Shown piece by piece: positions 25,680 to 35,332 of a stretch of DNA of 64,000 nucleotides. How positions within the stretch are numbered: position 1 is the first letter of the stretch; the number at the start of each line of letters is the position of its first letter. The position numbers and the translations under genes are program-made. This DNA is from Chitinimonas sp. BJYL2 (GTDB taxonomy: Bacteria; Pseudomonadota; Gammaproteobacteria; Burkholderiales; Chitinimonadaceae), in the NCBI RefSeq assembly GCF_027257935.1, contig NZ_JANZKW010000002.1:248001-312000 (forward strand), read 5' to 3'. The notes under the pieces were generated by a model. That model did no database searches and was not told the DNA's origin. It worked only from the letters and a program-made list of their open reading frames with translations.

Positions 25680-26882
25680 TCACTTCACCAGCATGCGCGC
25701 CGCCGCGCCGTCGAGCGCGTCCTTGGGCGACTGCAAGCCATTGGTCACCGCTTCGAGTGCGGCATCCAGTGCCGTCCAGAAGCGACCGGTTTCAGGAATG
25801 TTCGGAATCGGCTCACCGGCCCGCGCGTTTTCCATCGTGGCGCGGATATGCGGGTTGCTCGCCAGCTCCTGGTAGAACGCCTTGTTGGCTGGCACGCCCA
25901 GCGGTACATCGGCATTGATGAGCTTGAGGCTGTCGGGCTTGAGCATGTGCTGTTCAAGGAATTCGCGCGCAATGTCCTTGACCTTGGACGGCGCGGTGAC
26001 CATGCAGCCCACCACACCCACCAGTGGCTTGGAGGGCTTGCCGGGCACCACGGCCGGAATTGCCGCCACGCCGTAGTCGATGCCGACCTTGCGCGCGTTA
26101 TCCCAGGCCCAAGGGCCAGAAATCATCATCGCCAGATCGCCACGGGCAAAATACGCTTCCATCTCGGCGTAGCGAGCACCCTTGGGCATCTGGCCATCGC
26201 GGATCATGCTGGCCAGCAGCTCGGTCGCCTGCACCGCACCGGGCGCATTGACGCCTACCTGGCGCGGGTCCAGTTCACCCTTGGCATCGCGACCAAAGAT
26301 CTGCCCGCCCGCACCGGCCAGCATGGGCCAGGTGAAGAAGCTCTTGTTGTAGTCCCAGAGGATGGCCTTCTTGCCCTGCACCGCCAGCTCGCGATCGAGC
26401 TTGATGACCTCGTCGAAGGTCTTGGGCGGTGTCTTGACCAAGGCCTTGTTGTAGATCAGGCCGATGGCTTCGATGGCGATCGGATAGCCCCAGGTCTTGC
26501 CCTGATAGGAGAACGCCTTCCAGGCGGAATCTTCAATCGCATCGCGCACAGTCTTGCCGGGGCGCAGCGGGACGATCAGACCGGCTTTGGCCCATTCGCC
26601 CACGCGGTCGTGCGCCCAGCAAAAGATGTCGGGGCCCTTGCCTGCGCCAGCCGCTTGCTGGAACTTGTCTGGCGCGTCGACCGGGTGTTCCACCACGACC
26701 TTGACGCCCGAGGCTTCGGTAAATTTGTCGCCTGCTTTTTGCAGCCCGTTGTAACCCTTGTCGCCATTGATCCAGACCAGCAGTTTCAGCTTGTCGGCAG
26801 CGAGGCCGGTGCTGGAGAGGCTGGTGAGGGCGGCGGCAAGAATCAGGTGGCGACGGAGACGGGCATTGATGGCCCGGCTCAC
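25680..26882 (-). CDS. malE: Maltose/maltodextrin-binding protein MalE
   Basis: A 400-residue periplasmic binding protein of family 1 solute-binding proteins. A signal peptide ends at SSTGLA-ADKLKLLVWINGDKGYNGLQ, and the mature start closely parallels E. coli MalE. Further matches are GKGPDIFCWAHDRVGEWAKAGLIVPL, GYPIAIEAIGLIYNKAL and GPWAWDNARKVGIDYGVA, stretches that shape the sugar pocket. Its start overlaps the malK stop by 4 bases (ATGA), indicating coupled translation. Delivers malto-oligosaccharides to MalFGK. Confidence 0.93.
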   Translation of the reverse strand: MSRAINARLRRHLILAAALTSLSSTGLAADKLKLLVWINGDKGYNGLQKAGDKFTEASGVKVVVEHPVDAPDKFQQAAGAGKGPDIFCWAHDRVGEWAKAGLIVPLRPGKTVRDAIEDSAWKAFSYQGKTWGYPIAIEAIGLIYNKALVKTPPKTFDEVIKLDRELAVQGKKAILWDYNKSFFTWPMLAGAGGQIFGRDAKGELDPRQVGVNAPGAVQATELLASMIRDGQMPKGARYAEMEAYFARGDLAMMISGPWAWDNARKVGIDYGVAAIPAVVPGKPSKPLVGVVGCMVTAPSKVKDIAREFLEQHMLKPDSLKLINADVPLGVPANKAFYQELASNPHIRATMENARAGEPIPNIPETGRFWTALDAALEAVTNGLQSPKDALDGAAARMLVK

Positions 26883-27991
26883 GCCTGCGCTCCCGGACTG
26901 ACGGCGTGGCGTTTGTAGGCCTTGCCTTCAGCATCGAACAGATAGGTGGCCTCGGCGGGAATGCCCAAGGTCAGCGCATCGCCACCGTGTACACGTACAC
27001 GGCCATCGAACTCACAGGTCAGCGCATCTTCCACGCCAGGGAAGCCGCAATAAGCGTGTGTGGCTCCACCGAGCAGTTCTACGAAGGTAACGGTGGTCTG
27101 GATAGCGTTATCGGTGCCACCGGGAACAAAGTGCTCGGGGCGGATACCCAGGGTGACCTTGTCGCCTGCCTTGGCGGTACTGGCATCGACCAGACAACGC
27201 ACGGTTTCGCCCGTGGCCAGACGTACCAAGGCATTGGCGCTACCAGCCTCGACAATCTCGGCATTGATGAAGTTCATCTTCGGCGAGCCGATAAAGCCCG
27301 CCACGAACAGGTTGACCGGGTGCTCGTAGAGTTCGAGCGGCGAGCCGACCTGCTCGACCTTGCCAGCCGATAGCACGACAATCTTGTCGGCCAGCGTCAT
27401 GGCTTCGACCTGATCGTGCGTCACATAGATCATCGTGGTCTTGAGGTCTTCGTGCAGCTTGGCAAATTCGTAGCGCATCTTCACGCGCAGGCCGGCATCC
27501 AGATTCGAGAGCGGCTCATCGAACAGGAACACCTCCGGCTTGCGTACGATGGCGCGGCCAATGGCGACGCGCTGGCGCTGGCCACCCGAGAGATCCTTGG
27601 GCTTGCGGTCCAGCAGGTGCTCGATATGGAGGATCTTGGCTGCTTGGCGAACAGCCCGCTCGATCTCGTCTTTGGGAACCTTGGCGAGCTTGAGACCAAA
27701 CGCCATGTTGTCGTACAGGTTCATATGCGGATACAGCGCATAAGACTGGAACACCATGGCAATGCCCCGTTCAGCCGGCGGGACATCGTTGACGACACGT
27801 TCACCGATCGACAGATTGCCCGAGGTGATGTCCTCAAGGCCCGCGATGGTACGCAGCAAGGTGGATTTGCCACAGCCCGAGGGGCCGACGAACACCACGA
27901 ACTCGCCATCCTCGATCTGGAGGTTGACGTCGTTCAGGATGCGCACGTCGCCATACGACTTGTGGACGTTTACAAGGCTCACTCCAGCCAT
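26879..27991 (-). CDS. malK: Maltodextrin ABC transporter ATPase MalK
   Basis: A 370-residue ABC ATPase with Walker A GPSGCGKST (about 38-46), the Q-loop, signature LSGGQRQRVAIGRAI (about 134-148), Walker B VFLFDEPLSNLD and a switch histidine in YVTHDQVEAM. The C-terminal 130 residues form the TOBE/MalK regulatory domain. In E. coli that domain binds MalT and the PTS protein EIIAGlc; whether it does so here is unknown. First gene of the operon malK-malE-malF-malG-kinase-like-GH13. The 203-base upstream region carries a partial LacI-like operator and separates it from eda. Confidence 0.92.
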   Translation of the reverse strand: MAGVSLVNVHKSYGDVRILNDVNLQIEDGEFVVFVGPSGCGKSTLLRTIAGLEDITSGNLSIGERVVNDVPPAERGIAMVFQSYALYPHMNLYDNMAFGLKLAKVPKDEIERAVRQAAKILHIEHLLDRKPKDLSGGQRQRVAIGRAIVRKPEVFLFDEPLSNLDAGLRVKMRYEFAKLHEDLKTTMIYVTHDQVEAMTLADKIVVLSAGKVEQVGSPLELYEHPVNLFVAGFIGSPKMNFINAEIVEAGSANALVRLATGETVRCLVDASTAKAGDKVTLGIRPEHFVPGGTDNAIQTTVTFVELLGGATHAYCGFPGVEDALTCEFDGRVRVHGGDALTLGIPAEATYLFDAEGKAYKRHAVSPGAQA

Positions 27992-28166
27992 TTGCGGTCT
28001 CCTGGCCGATCTGCTGTCGGCTCTTGGGGATGGTTTCGGTTAGGGAACGTGCCGGTCGGGTCAGCTACCCGCCAGCATTCGAATCGTTAATCGTGACGCG
28101 GTGTTACACAGGGTCCGCACACCGCCAGCAAAACCATCATACCGTGCTGATTCAAGGGTGTGCGTT

Positions 28167-28178
28167 CCAAAGCGCTTA
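28167..28178 (-). promoter_or_regulatory. Partial LacI-family-like operator upstream of malK
   Basis: CCAAAGCGCTTA keeps nine of the ten core positions of AAAGCGCTTT in the right half-palindrome arrangement. It lies about 176 bases upstream of the malK ATG, in the only gap where the mal operon promoter can lie, just past the eda stop codon. Confidence 0.45.
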
Positions 28179-28194
28179 GAGCAAATTCATGTAT

Positions 28195-28818
28195 TCAAGG
28201 GCGCAACGCGGCGGCTTCGGCTGCCAGTTGGGTGATGCCCGCCCAGTCGCCGCCGGCCACCTTATCCTTGGGTACCAGCCAGGAACCACCTACGCAACCT
28301 ACATTGGGCAGCGCCAGCAGTTTGGGGGCGCTATCGAGCGTGACGCCACCGGTCGGGCAGAACAGCACATTGGGGAACGGACCGCCGAGTGCCTTGAGCA
28401 TGTTCAGGCCACCCGCCTGCTCGGCCGGGAACAGCTTCATCGCATCGAAACCATGACGCAGCGCGGCGATCACTTCGGAGGGCGTCATCACACCGGGCAG
28501 CAGTGGCATGCCGGCCAGCTTGGCCGCTTCGGCCAACTCATCAGTAAGACCCGGTGTCACGGCAAACTTGGCGCCGGCGGCCTTTACCTGGGCAAACTGT
28601 TCAGGGCTGGTAACGGTGCCGACGCCAACAATGGCCTCCGGCACGCTGTCGGCAATCGCCTTGATGGCATCCATGGCCACGGCCGTGCGTAGCGTGACTT
28701 CGAGTACTCGGATGCCACCAGCAACCAGTGCGCGAGCCAGCGGCACAGCGTCGTCGAGACGCTCGATGACAATCACCGGCATGACCGGTGCCGAACGCAT
28801 GATGTCGCGGATATTCAT
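28195..28818 (-). CDS. eda: KDPG/KHG aldolase
   Basis: A 207-residue class I aldolase that splits 2-keto-3-deoxy-6-phosphogluconate into pyruvate and glyceraldehyde 3-phosphate. GVGTVTSPEQFAQVKAAGAKFAVTPG holds the conserved phosphate/active-site regions, and KLFPAEQAGG contains the Schiff-base lysine. Length and start match the family. It lies 2 bases downstream of edd on the same strand, a classic Entner-Doudoroff operon. Expression should follow the HexR-like operator upstream of edd. Confidence 0.95.
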   Translation of the reverse strand: MNIRDIMRSAPVMPVIVIERLDDAVPLARALVAGGIRVLEVTLRTAVAMDAIKAIADSVPEAIVGVGTVTSPEQFAQVKAAGAKFAVTPGLTDELAEAAKLAGMPLLPGVMTPSEVIAALRHGFDAMKLFPAEQAGGLNMLKALGGPFPNVLFCPTGGVTLDSAPKLLALPNVGCVGGSWLVPKDKVAGGDWAGITQLAAEAAALRP

Positions 28819-28820
28819 GA

Positions 28821-30659
28821 TTAGACCTTGTTCTCGTGGTTGAGCATGAAGCTCATCGCGCCCTCTTCCGCGCCCGTTGCCACGTGGCGGAAGCTGGCAA
28901 ACAGTTCGCGGCCGCAGCCATTGTTGTTACCCGACATATCTGCCGTAGCCACTTCACGCGCAGCCCAGGTGGCTGCATCGACTCGGGCTTCGAGCACGCC
29001 GGTTTCGGCATCCAGGCGAATCACATCACCCGTGCGCACCTTGCCCAGCGGGCCACCGGCCAGCACTTCGGGGGTGATATGAATAGCAGCCGGCACCTTG
29101 CCCGATGCGCCGGACATGCGGCCATCGGTCACCAAGGCCACCTTGAAGCCGCGATCCTGCAAGACACCGAGTTGCGGGGTGAGCTTGTGCAGTTCAGGCA
29201 TACCGTTTGCGCGCGGCCCCTGGAAGCGAACCACGGCGACAAAATCCCGCTCTAGCTCACCACGCTTGAAGGCGGCGATCATTTCATCCTGCGAATCGAA
29301 CACGATGGCAGGGGCTTCCACCACACGATGTTCGGGTTTCACCGCCGAGACCTTGATCACGCAGCGGCCTAGATTACCGGCCAGCAAACGCAGGCCACCA
29401 TCAGCCTGGAATGGCGAATCCATCGAAGCGAGTACGCTCTTGTCCTGGCTCTCGGCCGGCGAGTCCTGCCAGACCAGCTTGCCTTCGCGCAGTACCGGTT
29501 CCACCGCATAACGGCGCAGGCCCTGGCCCATGATGGTTTTCACGTCTTCATGCAGCAGGCCGGCATCAAGCAGCGTGCGGATCAGCACCCCCATGCCGCC
29601 TGCGGCATGGAAGTGGTTCACGTCGGCCGAACCATTGGGGTACACCTTGGCCAGCAAGGGCACGATGGCCGAGAGGTCATCAAAGTCGGTCCAGTCGATC
29701 ACGATGCCGGCAGCACGGGCAATGGCGATCAAATGGATGGTGTGATTGGTGGAGCCACCAGTTGCCATCAGGCCGACCAGGCCGTTGACGATGGCACGCT
29801 CGTCGATGATCTCGGCGACCGGCAAGTATTCCTTGCCCAAAGCCGTAATGGCGGCGGCGCGGCGGCCCGATTCGGCTGTCAACGCGTCGCGCAATGGCGT
29901 ACCTGGGTTGACGAAGGCCGTACCCGGCAGGTGCAGGCCCATGATCTCCATCAGCATCTGGTTGGAGTTGGCCGTGCCATAGAAAGTACAGGTGCCTGCG
30001 CCATGGTAAGACTTCTCTTCGGCTTCGAGCAGGCCCTGGCGATCAATCTTGCCTTCGGCATAGAGCTGGCGGATTCGCGCCTTCTCTTTGTTCTCCAGGC
30101 CCGAAACCATAGGGCCGGCCGGTACGAACACAAAGGGCAAATGGCCGAACTGCAGCGCGCCGATCAGCAGGCCCGGCACGATCTTGTCGCACACGCCCAG
30201 ACAGAGTGCGCCATCGAACATCGCGTGCGAGAGCGCCACCGCGGTGGACATGGCGATCACGTCGCGGCTGAACAGGCTCAGCTCCATGCCGGGTTGGCCT
30301 TGGGTCACGCCGTCGCACATGGCGGGCACGCCGCCAGCAAACTGGGCCGATGCGCCGACTTCACGCGCAGCGGCCTTGATGATCTCGGGGTAATGCTCCA
30401 GCGGCTGATGCGCTGAGAGCATGTCGTTATAAGCCGACACGATGGCCAGATTGGCCTGACGCTGTTCGCGCAGCAAGATCTTGTCGCCCGCCGGCGCGGC
30501 CGCATAAGCGTGCGCCAGATTGGTACACGACAAACCCTTGCGCACGGGCTCCTTGGCTGCCCAGCTGGCCACCTTGGCCATGTAGGCATCGCGGCTGGGC
30601 CGGCTCTTTTCCTGGATGCGCCGGGTGACTTCAACCAGGCGGGGATGCAGACTCATCAA
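28821..30659 (-). CDS. edd: 6-phosphogluconate dehydratase
   Basis: A 612-residue IlvD/Edd-family iron-sulfur dehydratase, first committed enzyme of the Entner-Doudoroff pathway (6-phosphogluconate to KDPG). Conserved stretches are [41 protein letters not shown] with one cluster cysteine, [16 protein letters not shown] with another, [27 protein letters not shown], and the C-terminal [21 protein letters not shown]. Length is normal (about 600-610). It is transcribed divergently from zwf across a 542-base region with two HexR-like sites. Confidence 0.96.
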   Translation of the reverse strand: MMSLHPRLVEVTRRIQEKSRPSRDAYMAKVASWAAKEPVRKGLSCTNLAHAYAAAPAGDKILLREQRQANLAIVSAYNDMLSAHQPLEHYPEIIKAAAREVGASAQFAGGVPAMCDGVTQGQPGMELSLFSRDVIAMSTAVALSHAMFDGALCLGVCDKIVPGLLIGALQFGHLPFVFVPAGPMVSGLENKEKARIRQLYAEGKIDRQGLLEAEEKSYHGAGTCTFYGTANSNQMLMEIMGLHLPGTAFVNPGTPLRDALTAESGRRAAAITALGKEYLPVAEIIDERAIVNGLVGLMATGGSTNHTIHLIAIARAAGIVIDWTDFDDLSAIVPLLAKVYPNGSADVNHFHAAGGMGVLIRTLLDAGLLHEDVKTIMGQGLRRYAVEPVLREGKLVWQDSPAESQDKSVLASMDSPFQADGGLRLLAGNLGRCVIKVSAVKPEHRVVEAPAIVFDSQDEMIAAFKRGELERDFVAVVRFQGPRANGMPELHKLTPQLGVLQDRGFKVALVTDGRMSGASGKVPAAIHITPEVLAGGPLGKVRTGDVIRLDAETGVLEARVDAATWAAREVATADMSGNNNGCGRELFASFRHVATGAEEGAMSFMLNHENKV

Positions 30660-30769
30660 TCGTCTCCGTCATGCTCACGGGTGCGGTGCCACCACGCGAC
30701 ACCAGCGTCGCGCCCGGGCCTTGCTCACCACGAGGCAAACCCGCAGCAAGTCCACACGTTTCGACCATG

Positions 30770-30782
30770 GTAGTTTTACTAC
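30770..30782 (-). promoter_or_regulatory. HexR-like operator upstream of edd-eda
   Basis: GTAGTTTTACTAC, identical to the site upstream of gap, 110 bases before the edd ATG. The HexR gene is encoded 3.7 kb away. Confidence 0.82.
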
Positions 30783-31081
30783 AAACAAAAGGCAAGCCAT
30801 GCAGCCGGTTTGCTTAACGCAGCATCGCCACAACGCAACAGCGAGCGCCCGACAACCTAGCAAGCGCTCACCTAGAAAATGCGGTTCGACTACATCTCGA
30901 CACCCATGCCGCGACGCCAAGCCGATAGCGCACAAGGCGCCACGGGCAACAAAACTACATTGCGACGACTACAGGAAAGTAGTATTGTTTCAGAAAACCG
31001 GCGCATAGCTTGATTCAGGCAAACAGCAGCGCAGCAAGGGATCAAGTGATGGCAGGGCAGCACAAGGGGCTTCACGCTTCG

Positions 31082-31096
31082 CGTAGTCCGACTACG
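31082..31096 (+). promoter_or_regulatory. HexR-like operator upstream of zwf
   Basis: CGTAGTCCGACTACG, a perfect 6-base inverted repeat around CCG, keeps GTAGT-N3-ACTAC and lies 105 bases upstream of the zwf ATG. Confidence 0.75.
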
Positions 31097-31201
31097 TTGC
31101 ACCCCGAGTCGCTCCGTGCAGAACCATGATGTCGCACAGGCCAGTTTGCCTGCTTGCCGGTACTAACCAGTCCAATCTAGTTTCAACGCGGGGATAGCAG
31201 G

Positions 31202-32659
31202 ATGAGTGCGATTCAACCCTTTGACATGGTGCTGTTCGGCGGCACGGGTGACCTGGTCATGCGCAAGCTTTTGCCTGCGCTCTATCGCCAGCACATGGAT
31301 GGCCACTTGCCTGAGCAGGGACGCATCCTGTGTCTGGGCCGCAGCCAGCCGGATCAAGCCGCTTACCTCGCGATGGCGGAAAAGGCTGCCAAACAGTATC
31401 TGGGCGATGTGTTTACCGCCAAGGACTGGGCTGGTTTCGCTGCACGCCTCAACTATCTGAAGCTGGACGCCGGCGACAAAGCCGCCTACACGGCGCTGGC
31501 CGACAAGCTGAACGAATTCCCCGAGCACGTGCGCGTGTTCTATCTGGCTACCGCCCCCAACCTGTTCGCCGGCATCTGCGAGAACCTCGCATCGGTCAGT
31601 CTGAACAAGGGCAGCGCGCGTGTGGTGCTGGAAAAGCCGCTGGGTCATGATCTTGCATCCTCGCAAGCCATCAACGCCCAAGTCGGCAAGTTCTTCAAAG
31701 AAAGCCAGATCTACCGGATCGACCACTACCTCGGCAAAGAGGCGGTGCAGAACCTGCTGGCCCTGCGTTTTGGCAATACCTTCTTCGAGCCGCTGTGGCG
31801 CCGCGAATGGATCAGTGACGTGCAGATCACCGTAACCGAACAGGTCGGTGTGGAAGGCCGTGGGGATTTCTACGACAAGGCCGGCGCCCTGCGCGACATG
31901 GTGCAGAACCATCTGGTGCAGCTCTTGTGCTTCATTGCCATGGAGCCGCCCGCCAGCGTAGACCCTGACGCCGTTCGTGACGAAAAGCTCAAGGTGCTGC
32001 GGGCCCTGCGCCGCTTCGGGCCGCAGGAAGTCGCTTCCAAGACTGTGCGCGGCCAGTACAAGGCAGGCGCGAGTGCTGGCAAACCAGCGGTGGGTTACCT
32101 GGACGAAGCCGGTATTGCCGCCGACAGCAAGACCGAGACCTTTGTCGCCATCAAGGGCGAGATCGATACCTGGCGCTGGGCCGGCGTGCCCTTCTACTTG
32201 CGCACCGGCAAGCGCATGCAGGATCGCCTAGCCGAGATCGTGATCAATTTCCGCCAGGTGCCACACTCGATTTTCCAGCTGCCCACGGCCACGACCAGCA
32301 ACCGCCTGGTGATCCGCCTGCAGCCCGAGGAAAGCGTGGAGATGTACCTGCTCGCCAAACAGCCGGGCGATCAGATGAAGCTCAAGCAGGTGCACCTTGA
32401 TCTCGACTTCAAAGAGACATTCAAGGTACGCAGCCCCGATGCTTATGAGCGCCTGCTCACCGACGTGATCCGCGGCCGCCTGACCCTGTTCATGCGCCGT
32501 GACGAGCTCGACGAAGCCTGGCGCTGGGTGGAACCTATTCTGGACGCCTGGGAACAGAGCGACGAGCCACCCAAGCCTTACACCGCCGGCAGCTGGGGCC
32601 CGGCCGCCAGCTCGGCGCTGCTGTCGCGTGACGGCTTCTGCTGGCACGAGGAAGGCTGA
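31202..32659 (+). CDS. zwf: Glucose-6-phosphate 1-dehydrogenase
   Basis: A 485-residue enzyme that oxidises glucose 6-phosphate to 6-phosphogluconolactone. GGTGDL at 13-18 is the dinucleotide-binding start, EKPLGHD the substrate loop, and RIDHYLGKE at 172-180 the catalytic signature with the active His. Length is normal. It opens the operon zwf-pgl-glk-hexR-pgi, and its upstream region has a HexR-like site. Together with edd and eda it forms the oxidative entry to the Entner-Doudoroff route. Confidence 0.96.
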   Translation: MSAIQPFDMVLFGGTGDLVMRKLLPALYRQHMDGHLPEQGRILCLGRSQPDQAAYLAMAEKAAKQYLGDVFTAKDWAGFAARLNYLKLDAGDKAAYTALADKLNEFPEHVRVFYLATAPNLFAGICENLASVSLNKGSARVVLEKPLGHDLASSQAINAQVGKFFKESQIYRIDHYLGKEAVQNLLALRFGNTFFEPLWRREWISDVQITVTEQVGVEGRGDFYDKAGALRDMVQNHLVQLLCFIAMEPPASVDPDAVRDEKLKVLRALRRFGPQEVASKTVRGQYKAGASAGKPAVGYLDEAGIAADSKTETFVAIKGEIDTWRWAGVPFYLRTGKRMQDRLAEIVINFRQVPHSIFQLPTATTSNRLVIRLQPEESVEMYLLAKQPGDQMKLKQVHLDLDFKETFKVRSPDAYERLLTDVIRGRLTLFMRRDELDEAWRWVEPILDAWEQSDEPPKPYTAGSWGPAASSALLSRDGFCWHEEG

Positions 32660-32748
32660 CCGACGAGGCACAAGGGGCGCAGCATGCACGCGAGCGCCCT
32701 GTTGGACTGAATCGCTAGCCCTGTTCCCAATTTCTCACTCAGAGACCC

Positions 32749-33441
32749 ATGTCCGACATTCCGTTTAACGAATACGACTCTCGCGTTGATCTTGATATCT
32801 CTTTGGCGCGGGAGATTGCCTCGGCACTTGAGCTGGCGATTGCCGAGCGCGGTGCGGCCAGCTTGGCGGTATCCGGGGGCAAAACGCCAACCGGCATGTT
32901 CCAGCAGCTGCGGCAAATGCGGATCGATTGGGACAAGGTCTGGATCACGCTGGTCGATGACCGCTGGCTGCCCCTGGATCATGCCGACAGCAACGAGCGC
33001 TTGGTACGGGAGAATCTGCTCAAGTACCAGGTAGAGGCAGCGCATTTCGTCAGCCTGCATTGCGATGCCGCCACGCCCGAAGCCGGCCGTGACGAAATCG
33101 ACGCGCGTATCGCCGCCATTCCGCAGCCTTTTGACGTGATCGTGCTCGGCATGGGTGAAGACGGCCACACCGCCAGCCTGTTTCCTTGTGCCGCCGAAAC
33201 ACCCGCCGCATTATCACCCGCCGACCCGCGCCGCATCGTGGCGGTGAACCCCACCACCGCACCCTATGGGCGCATCAGCCTCACGCTCCCGGCGATTGCC
33301 AGTGCCCGCAATGTGCTGGTGCATCTGGCAGGCGCCTCCAAGAAATCCGTTTTCAATGCGGCCATGGCCGGCAAGCAGCTGCCGATCGCACAGGTATTGG
33401 CCGCTGCCTCCGGCACGCGCCGAGTTTACTGGGCTGAATGA
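32749..33441 (+). CDS. pgl: 6-phosphogluconolactonase
   Basis: A 230-residue DevB/SOL-type lactonase of the NagB fold, hydrolysing 6-phosphogluconolactone. SGGKTPTGMFQQL near the start and VLGMGEDGHTASLFP in the middle are the typical motifs. It starts 89 bases after zwf, and its stop overlaps the glk start by four bases (ATGA), so the two are coupled. Confidence 0.93.
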   Translation: MSDIPFNEYDSRVDLDISLAREIASALELAIAERGAASLAVSGGKTPTGMFQQLRQMRIDWDKVWITLVDDRWLPLDHADSNERLVRENLLKYQVEAAHFVSLHCDAATPEAGRDEIDARIAAIPQPFDVIVLGMGEDGHTASLFPCAAETPAALSPADPRRIVAVNPTTAPYGRISLTLPAIASARNVLVHLAGASKKSVFNAAMAGKQLPIAQVLAAASGTRRVYWAE

Positions 33442-34418
33442 ATATGAGCGCCCCCTACCCCCGCCTGCTGGCCGATGTTGGCGGCACCAATGTCCGCTTC
33501 GCCTTGATCCGTGAAGCTGGCGCTGCCATTACTGACGAGCGCAATCTCGTCTGCGCCGATTACGCGGGCCCGCTGGATGCCGTGCGCGCCTATCTGACCC
33601 CGCTGGGCGTGGCGCCCCGTGCGGCCAGTATCGGCATCGCGACCGCCATCACCGGCGATGCGATCCGTATGACCAACAATCACTGGGCATTCTCGCGCGC
33701 CGAACTGCAAGCCGCGCTGCAACTGGATGCGTTGGCCGTCATCAATGACTTCACGGCGCTGGCACTGAGCCTGCCACTGCTGCGCGATGATGAACTGGTA
33801 AAAATCGGCGGCGGTGAGCGTAATCCCGATCTGCCGATTGCGCTGATTGGCGCCGGCACCGGTTTAGGTGTTTCGGGTCTGATCCCTGCACATCAGCCGG
33901 GCGACACACCACGCTGGATTCCGCTGCAGGGCGAAGGCGGCCATGTGTCGTTCTCGCCCTTTGACGAAAAAGAAGATGCCGTGTTGCGTGCGCTGCGCAG
34001 CGAGTTTGGCCATGTATCGGCTGAGCGCCTGCTGTCTGGACCCGGCGTGGTCAATCTCTACAACGCACTCGCGCAGGTGAGCGGCGCGAAAGCCGAAGCG
34101 CTGAGCGCGGCCGAGATCACCTCGCGTGGTGTTCAGGAAGCCGGCAGCCTGTGCCGCGAAACCGTGGACGTGTTCTGCGCCATGCTGGGCACGGCGGCCG
34201 CCAATCTGGCGGTCACGCTGGGTTCTCGCGGTGGCTTGTATATCGGCGGCGGTATCGTGCCCAAGCTGGGTGATTACTTTGCGCAATCGCCATTTCGCAC
34301 CCGCTTTGAACAGAAGGGCCGCTTTTCCAATTACCTCGCGGCCGTGCCGAGCTATGTCATCGTCGCCAACAACCCGGCCCTGCGTGGCGCCGGTGCCGCG
34401 CTCGATGGCCTGCGCTGA
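33438..34418 (+). CDS. glk: Glucokinase
   Basis: A 326-residue Glk-family ATP-dependent hexokinase. LADVGGTNVRFALI is the ATP-binding start, AVINDFTALA holds the catalytic Asp, LIGAGTGLGVSGL the phosphate region and GEGGHVSF the sugar-binding glutamate. It phosphorylates the free glucose released by the cytoplasmic alpha-glucosidase, linking the starch and Entner-Doudoroff parts of the window. A second ATG at 33444 is an alternative start; 33438 is kept because of the ATGA overlap with pgl. Confidence 0.94.
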   Translation: MNMSAPYPRLLADVGGTNVRFALIREAGAAITDERNLVCADYAGPLDAVRAYLTPLGVAPRAASIGIATAITGDAIRMTNNHWAFSRAELQAALQLDALAVINDFTALALSLPLLRDDELVKIGGGERNPDLPIALIGAGTGLGVSGLIPAHQPGDTPRWIPLQGEGGHVSFSPFDEKEDAVLRALRSEFGHVSAERLLSGPGVVNLYNALAQVSGAKAEALSAAEITSRGVQEAGSLCRETVDVFCAMLGTAAANLAVTLGSRGGLYIGGGIVPKLGDYFAQSPFRTRFEQKGRFSNYLAAVPSYVIVANNPALRGAGAALDGLR

Positions 34419-34453
34419 ATCCCGATAACAAGAAACAGGGAGACGGAGACAAG

Positions 34454-35302
34454 ATGCTGGAAAAGATCAAATCACTGCTATCGGAGCTATCCAAGTCCGA
34501 ACGCAAGGTGGCCGAGCTGGTGCTGGCCCAACCAAACTTCGTCGCCCACGCGCCGATTGCGCAGATTGCCGATATGGCCGGCGTCTCGCAGCCCACGGTG
34601 ATCCGCTTCTGCCGTTCGGTGGATTGCACGGGCCTGCAAGATTTCAAACTGCGCCTCACCCGCAGCCTGGTGTCGGGCGTGCCGTATGTGCATAGCGCCG
34701 TCGAGATGAGCGACACGGCCCATGACCTGGCCGCCAAGCTGTTCGACAACACCATCTCCAGCCTGATGCGCACGCGCAATGAGCTGAACCCAGATGCCGT
34801 CGAAATTGCGGTCGATATTCTGGCCAAGGCCAATCGCATCGAGTTCTACGGCCTGGGCAACAGCGGCATTATCGCGCAGGACGCGCAGCACAAGTTCTTT
34901 CGCCTGGGTGCACCGTGCCTGGCGTATTCCGATCCGCATACGCAAGGCATGTCGGCCTCGCTGCTCAAGCCCGGCGATTGCGTGGTGGCCATCTCCAATT
35001 CCGGCCGCACCATCGACATGATCCGCTCGGTTGAACTGGCCCGTGAAGCTGGTGCCCATGTGATCGGCATCACCCATTCCAACTCGCCGCTGGCCAAGCG
35101 CTGCAATGTGGCGCTGTACGCCGATACGCCCGAAGATCCCGATCTGTACACCCCGATGATCACCCGGATCGTTCATCTGGTGATCGTGGACGTACTGGCC
35201 GTGGGCGTGGCGCTCAAGCGTGGCCCGGAGCTGATCGACCAGCTTGAAAAAATCAAACGCACCCTCAAGGAACGCCGGGTGCGCGGCTACGAAGACCGCT
35301 AA
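34454..35302 (+). CDS. hexR: HexR, RpiR-family regulator of central carbon metabolism
   Basis: A 282-residue regulator. The N-terminal helix-turn-helix (about 20-65) reads IADMAGVSQPTVIRFCRSVDCTGLQDFKL. The C-terminal SIS domain (about 125-260) has YGLGNSGIIAQDAQHKFFRLG and ISNSGRTIDMI, which in HexR bind KDPG and release DNA. Location between glk and pgi in the zwf operon is the usual HexR setting. GTAGT-N3-ACTAC palindromes in the window are its likely operators: it represses Entner-Doudoroff genes until KDPG builds up. HexR can also activate; direction at each site here is inferred. Confidence 0.93.
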   Translation: MLEKIKSLLSELSKSERKVAELVLAQPNFVAHAPIAQIADMAGVSQPTVIRFCRSVDCTGLQDFKLRLTRSLVSGVPYVHSAVEMSDTAHDLAAKLFDNTISSLMRTRNELNPDAVEIAVDILAKANRIEFYGLGNSGIIAQDAQHKFFRLGAPCLAYSDPHTQGMSASLLKPGDCVVAISNSGRTIDMIRSVELAREAGAHVIGITHSNSPLAKRCNVALYADTPEDPDLYTPMITRIVHLVIVDVLAVGVALKRGPELIDQLEKIKRTLKERRVRGYEDR

Positions 35303-35332
35303 ACCGCGAACCGCCTTGCCAACCCGATAGAC

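Larger units (their letters stand above)
30660..31201. other. Divergent edd / zwf control region without a gene
   Basis: These 542 bases contain no supported coding frame. Perfect HexR-like palindromes lie near each end: 30770-30782 on the edd side and 31082-31096 on the zwf side. Additional half-sites are visible: CGACTACA at 30888-30895, two ACTACA copies at 30954 and 30968, and an everted pair ACTAC-N6-GTAGT at 30968-30983. The region could hold two independent promoters with HexR sites about 110 bases from each start codon. Confidence 0.7.

Noticed and set aside
30858-30868. GCAAGCGCTCA in the edd/zwf region as a LacI-like site
   Set aside because: Only the central AGCGCT is shared; a 6-base match is expected by chance.
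30675-30935. 86-codon frame between edd and zwf as a small gene
   Set aside because: No ribosome-binding site, overlaps the HexR-like operator and has no recognisable content.
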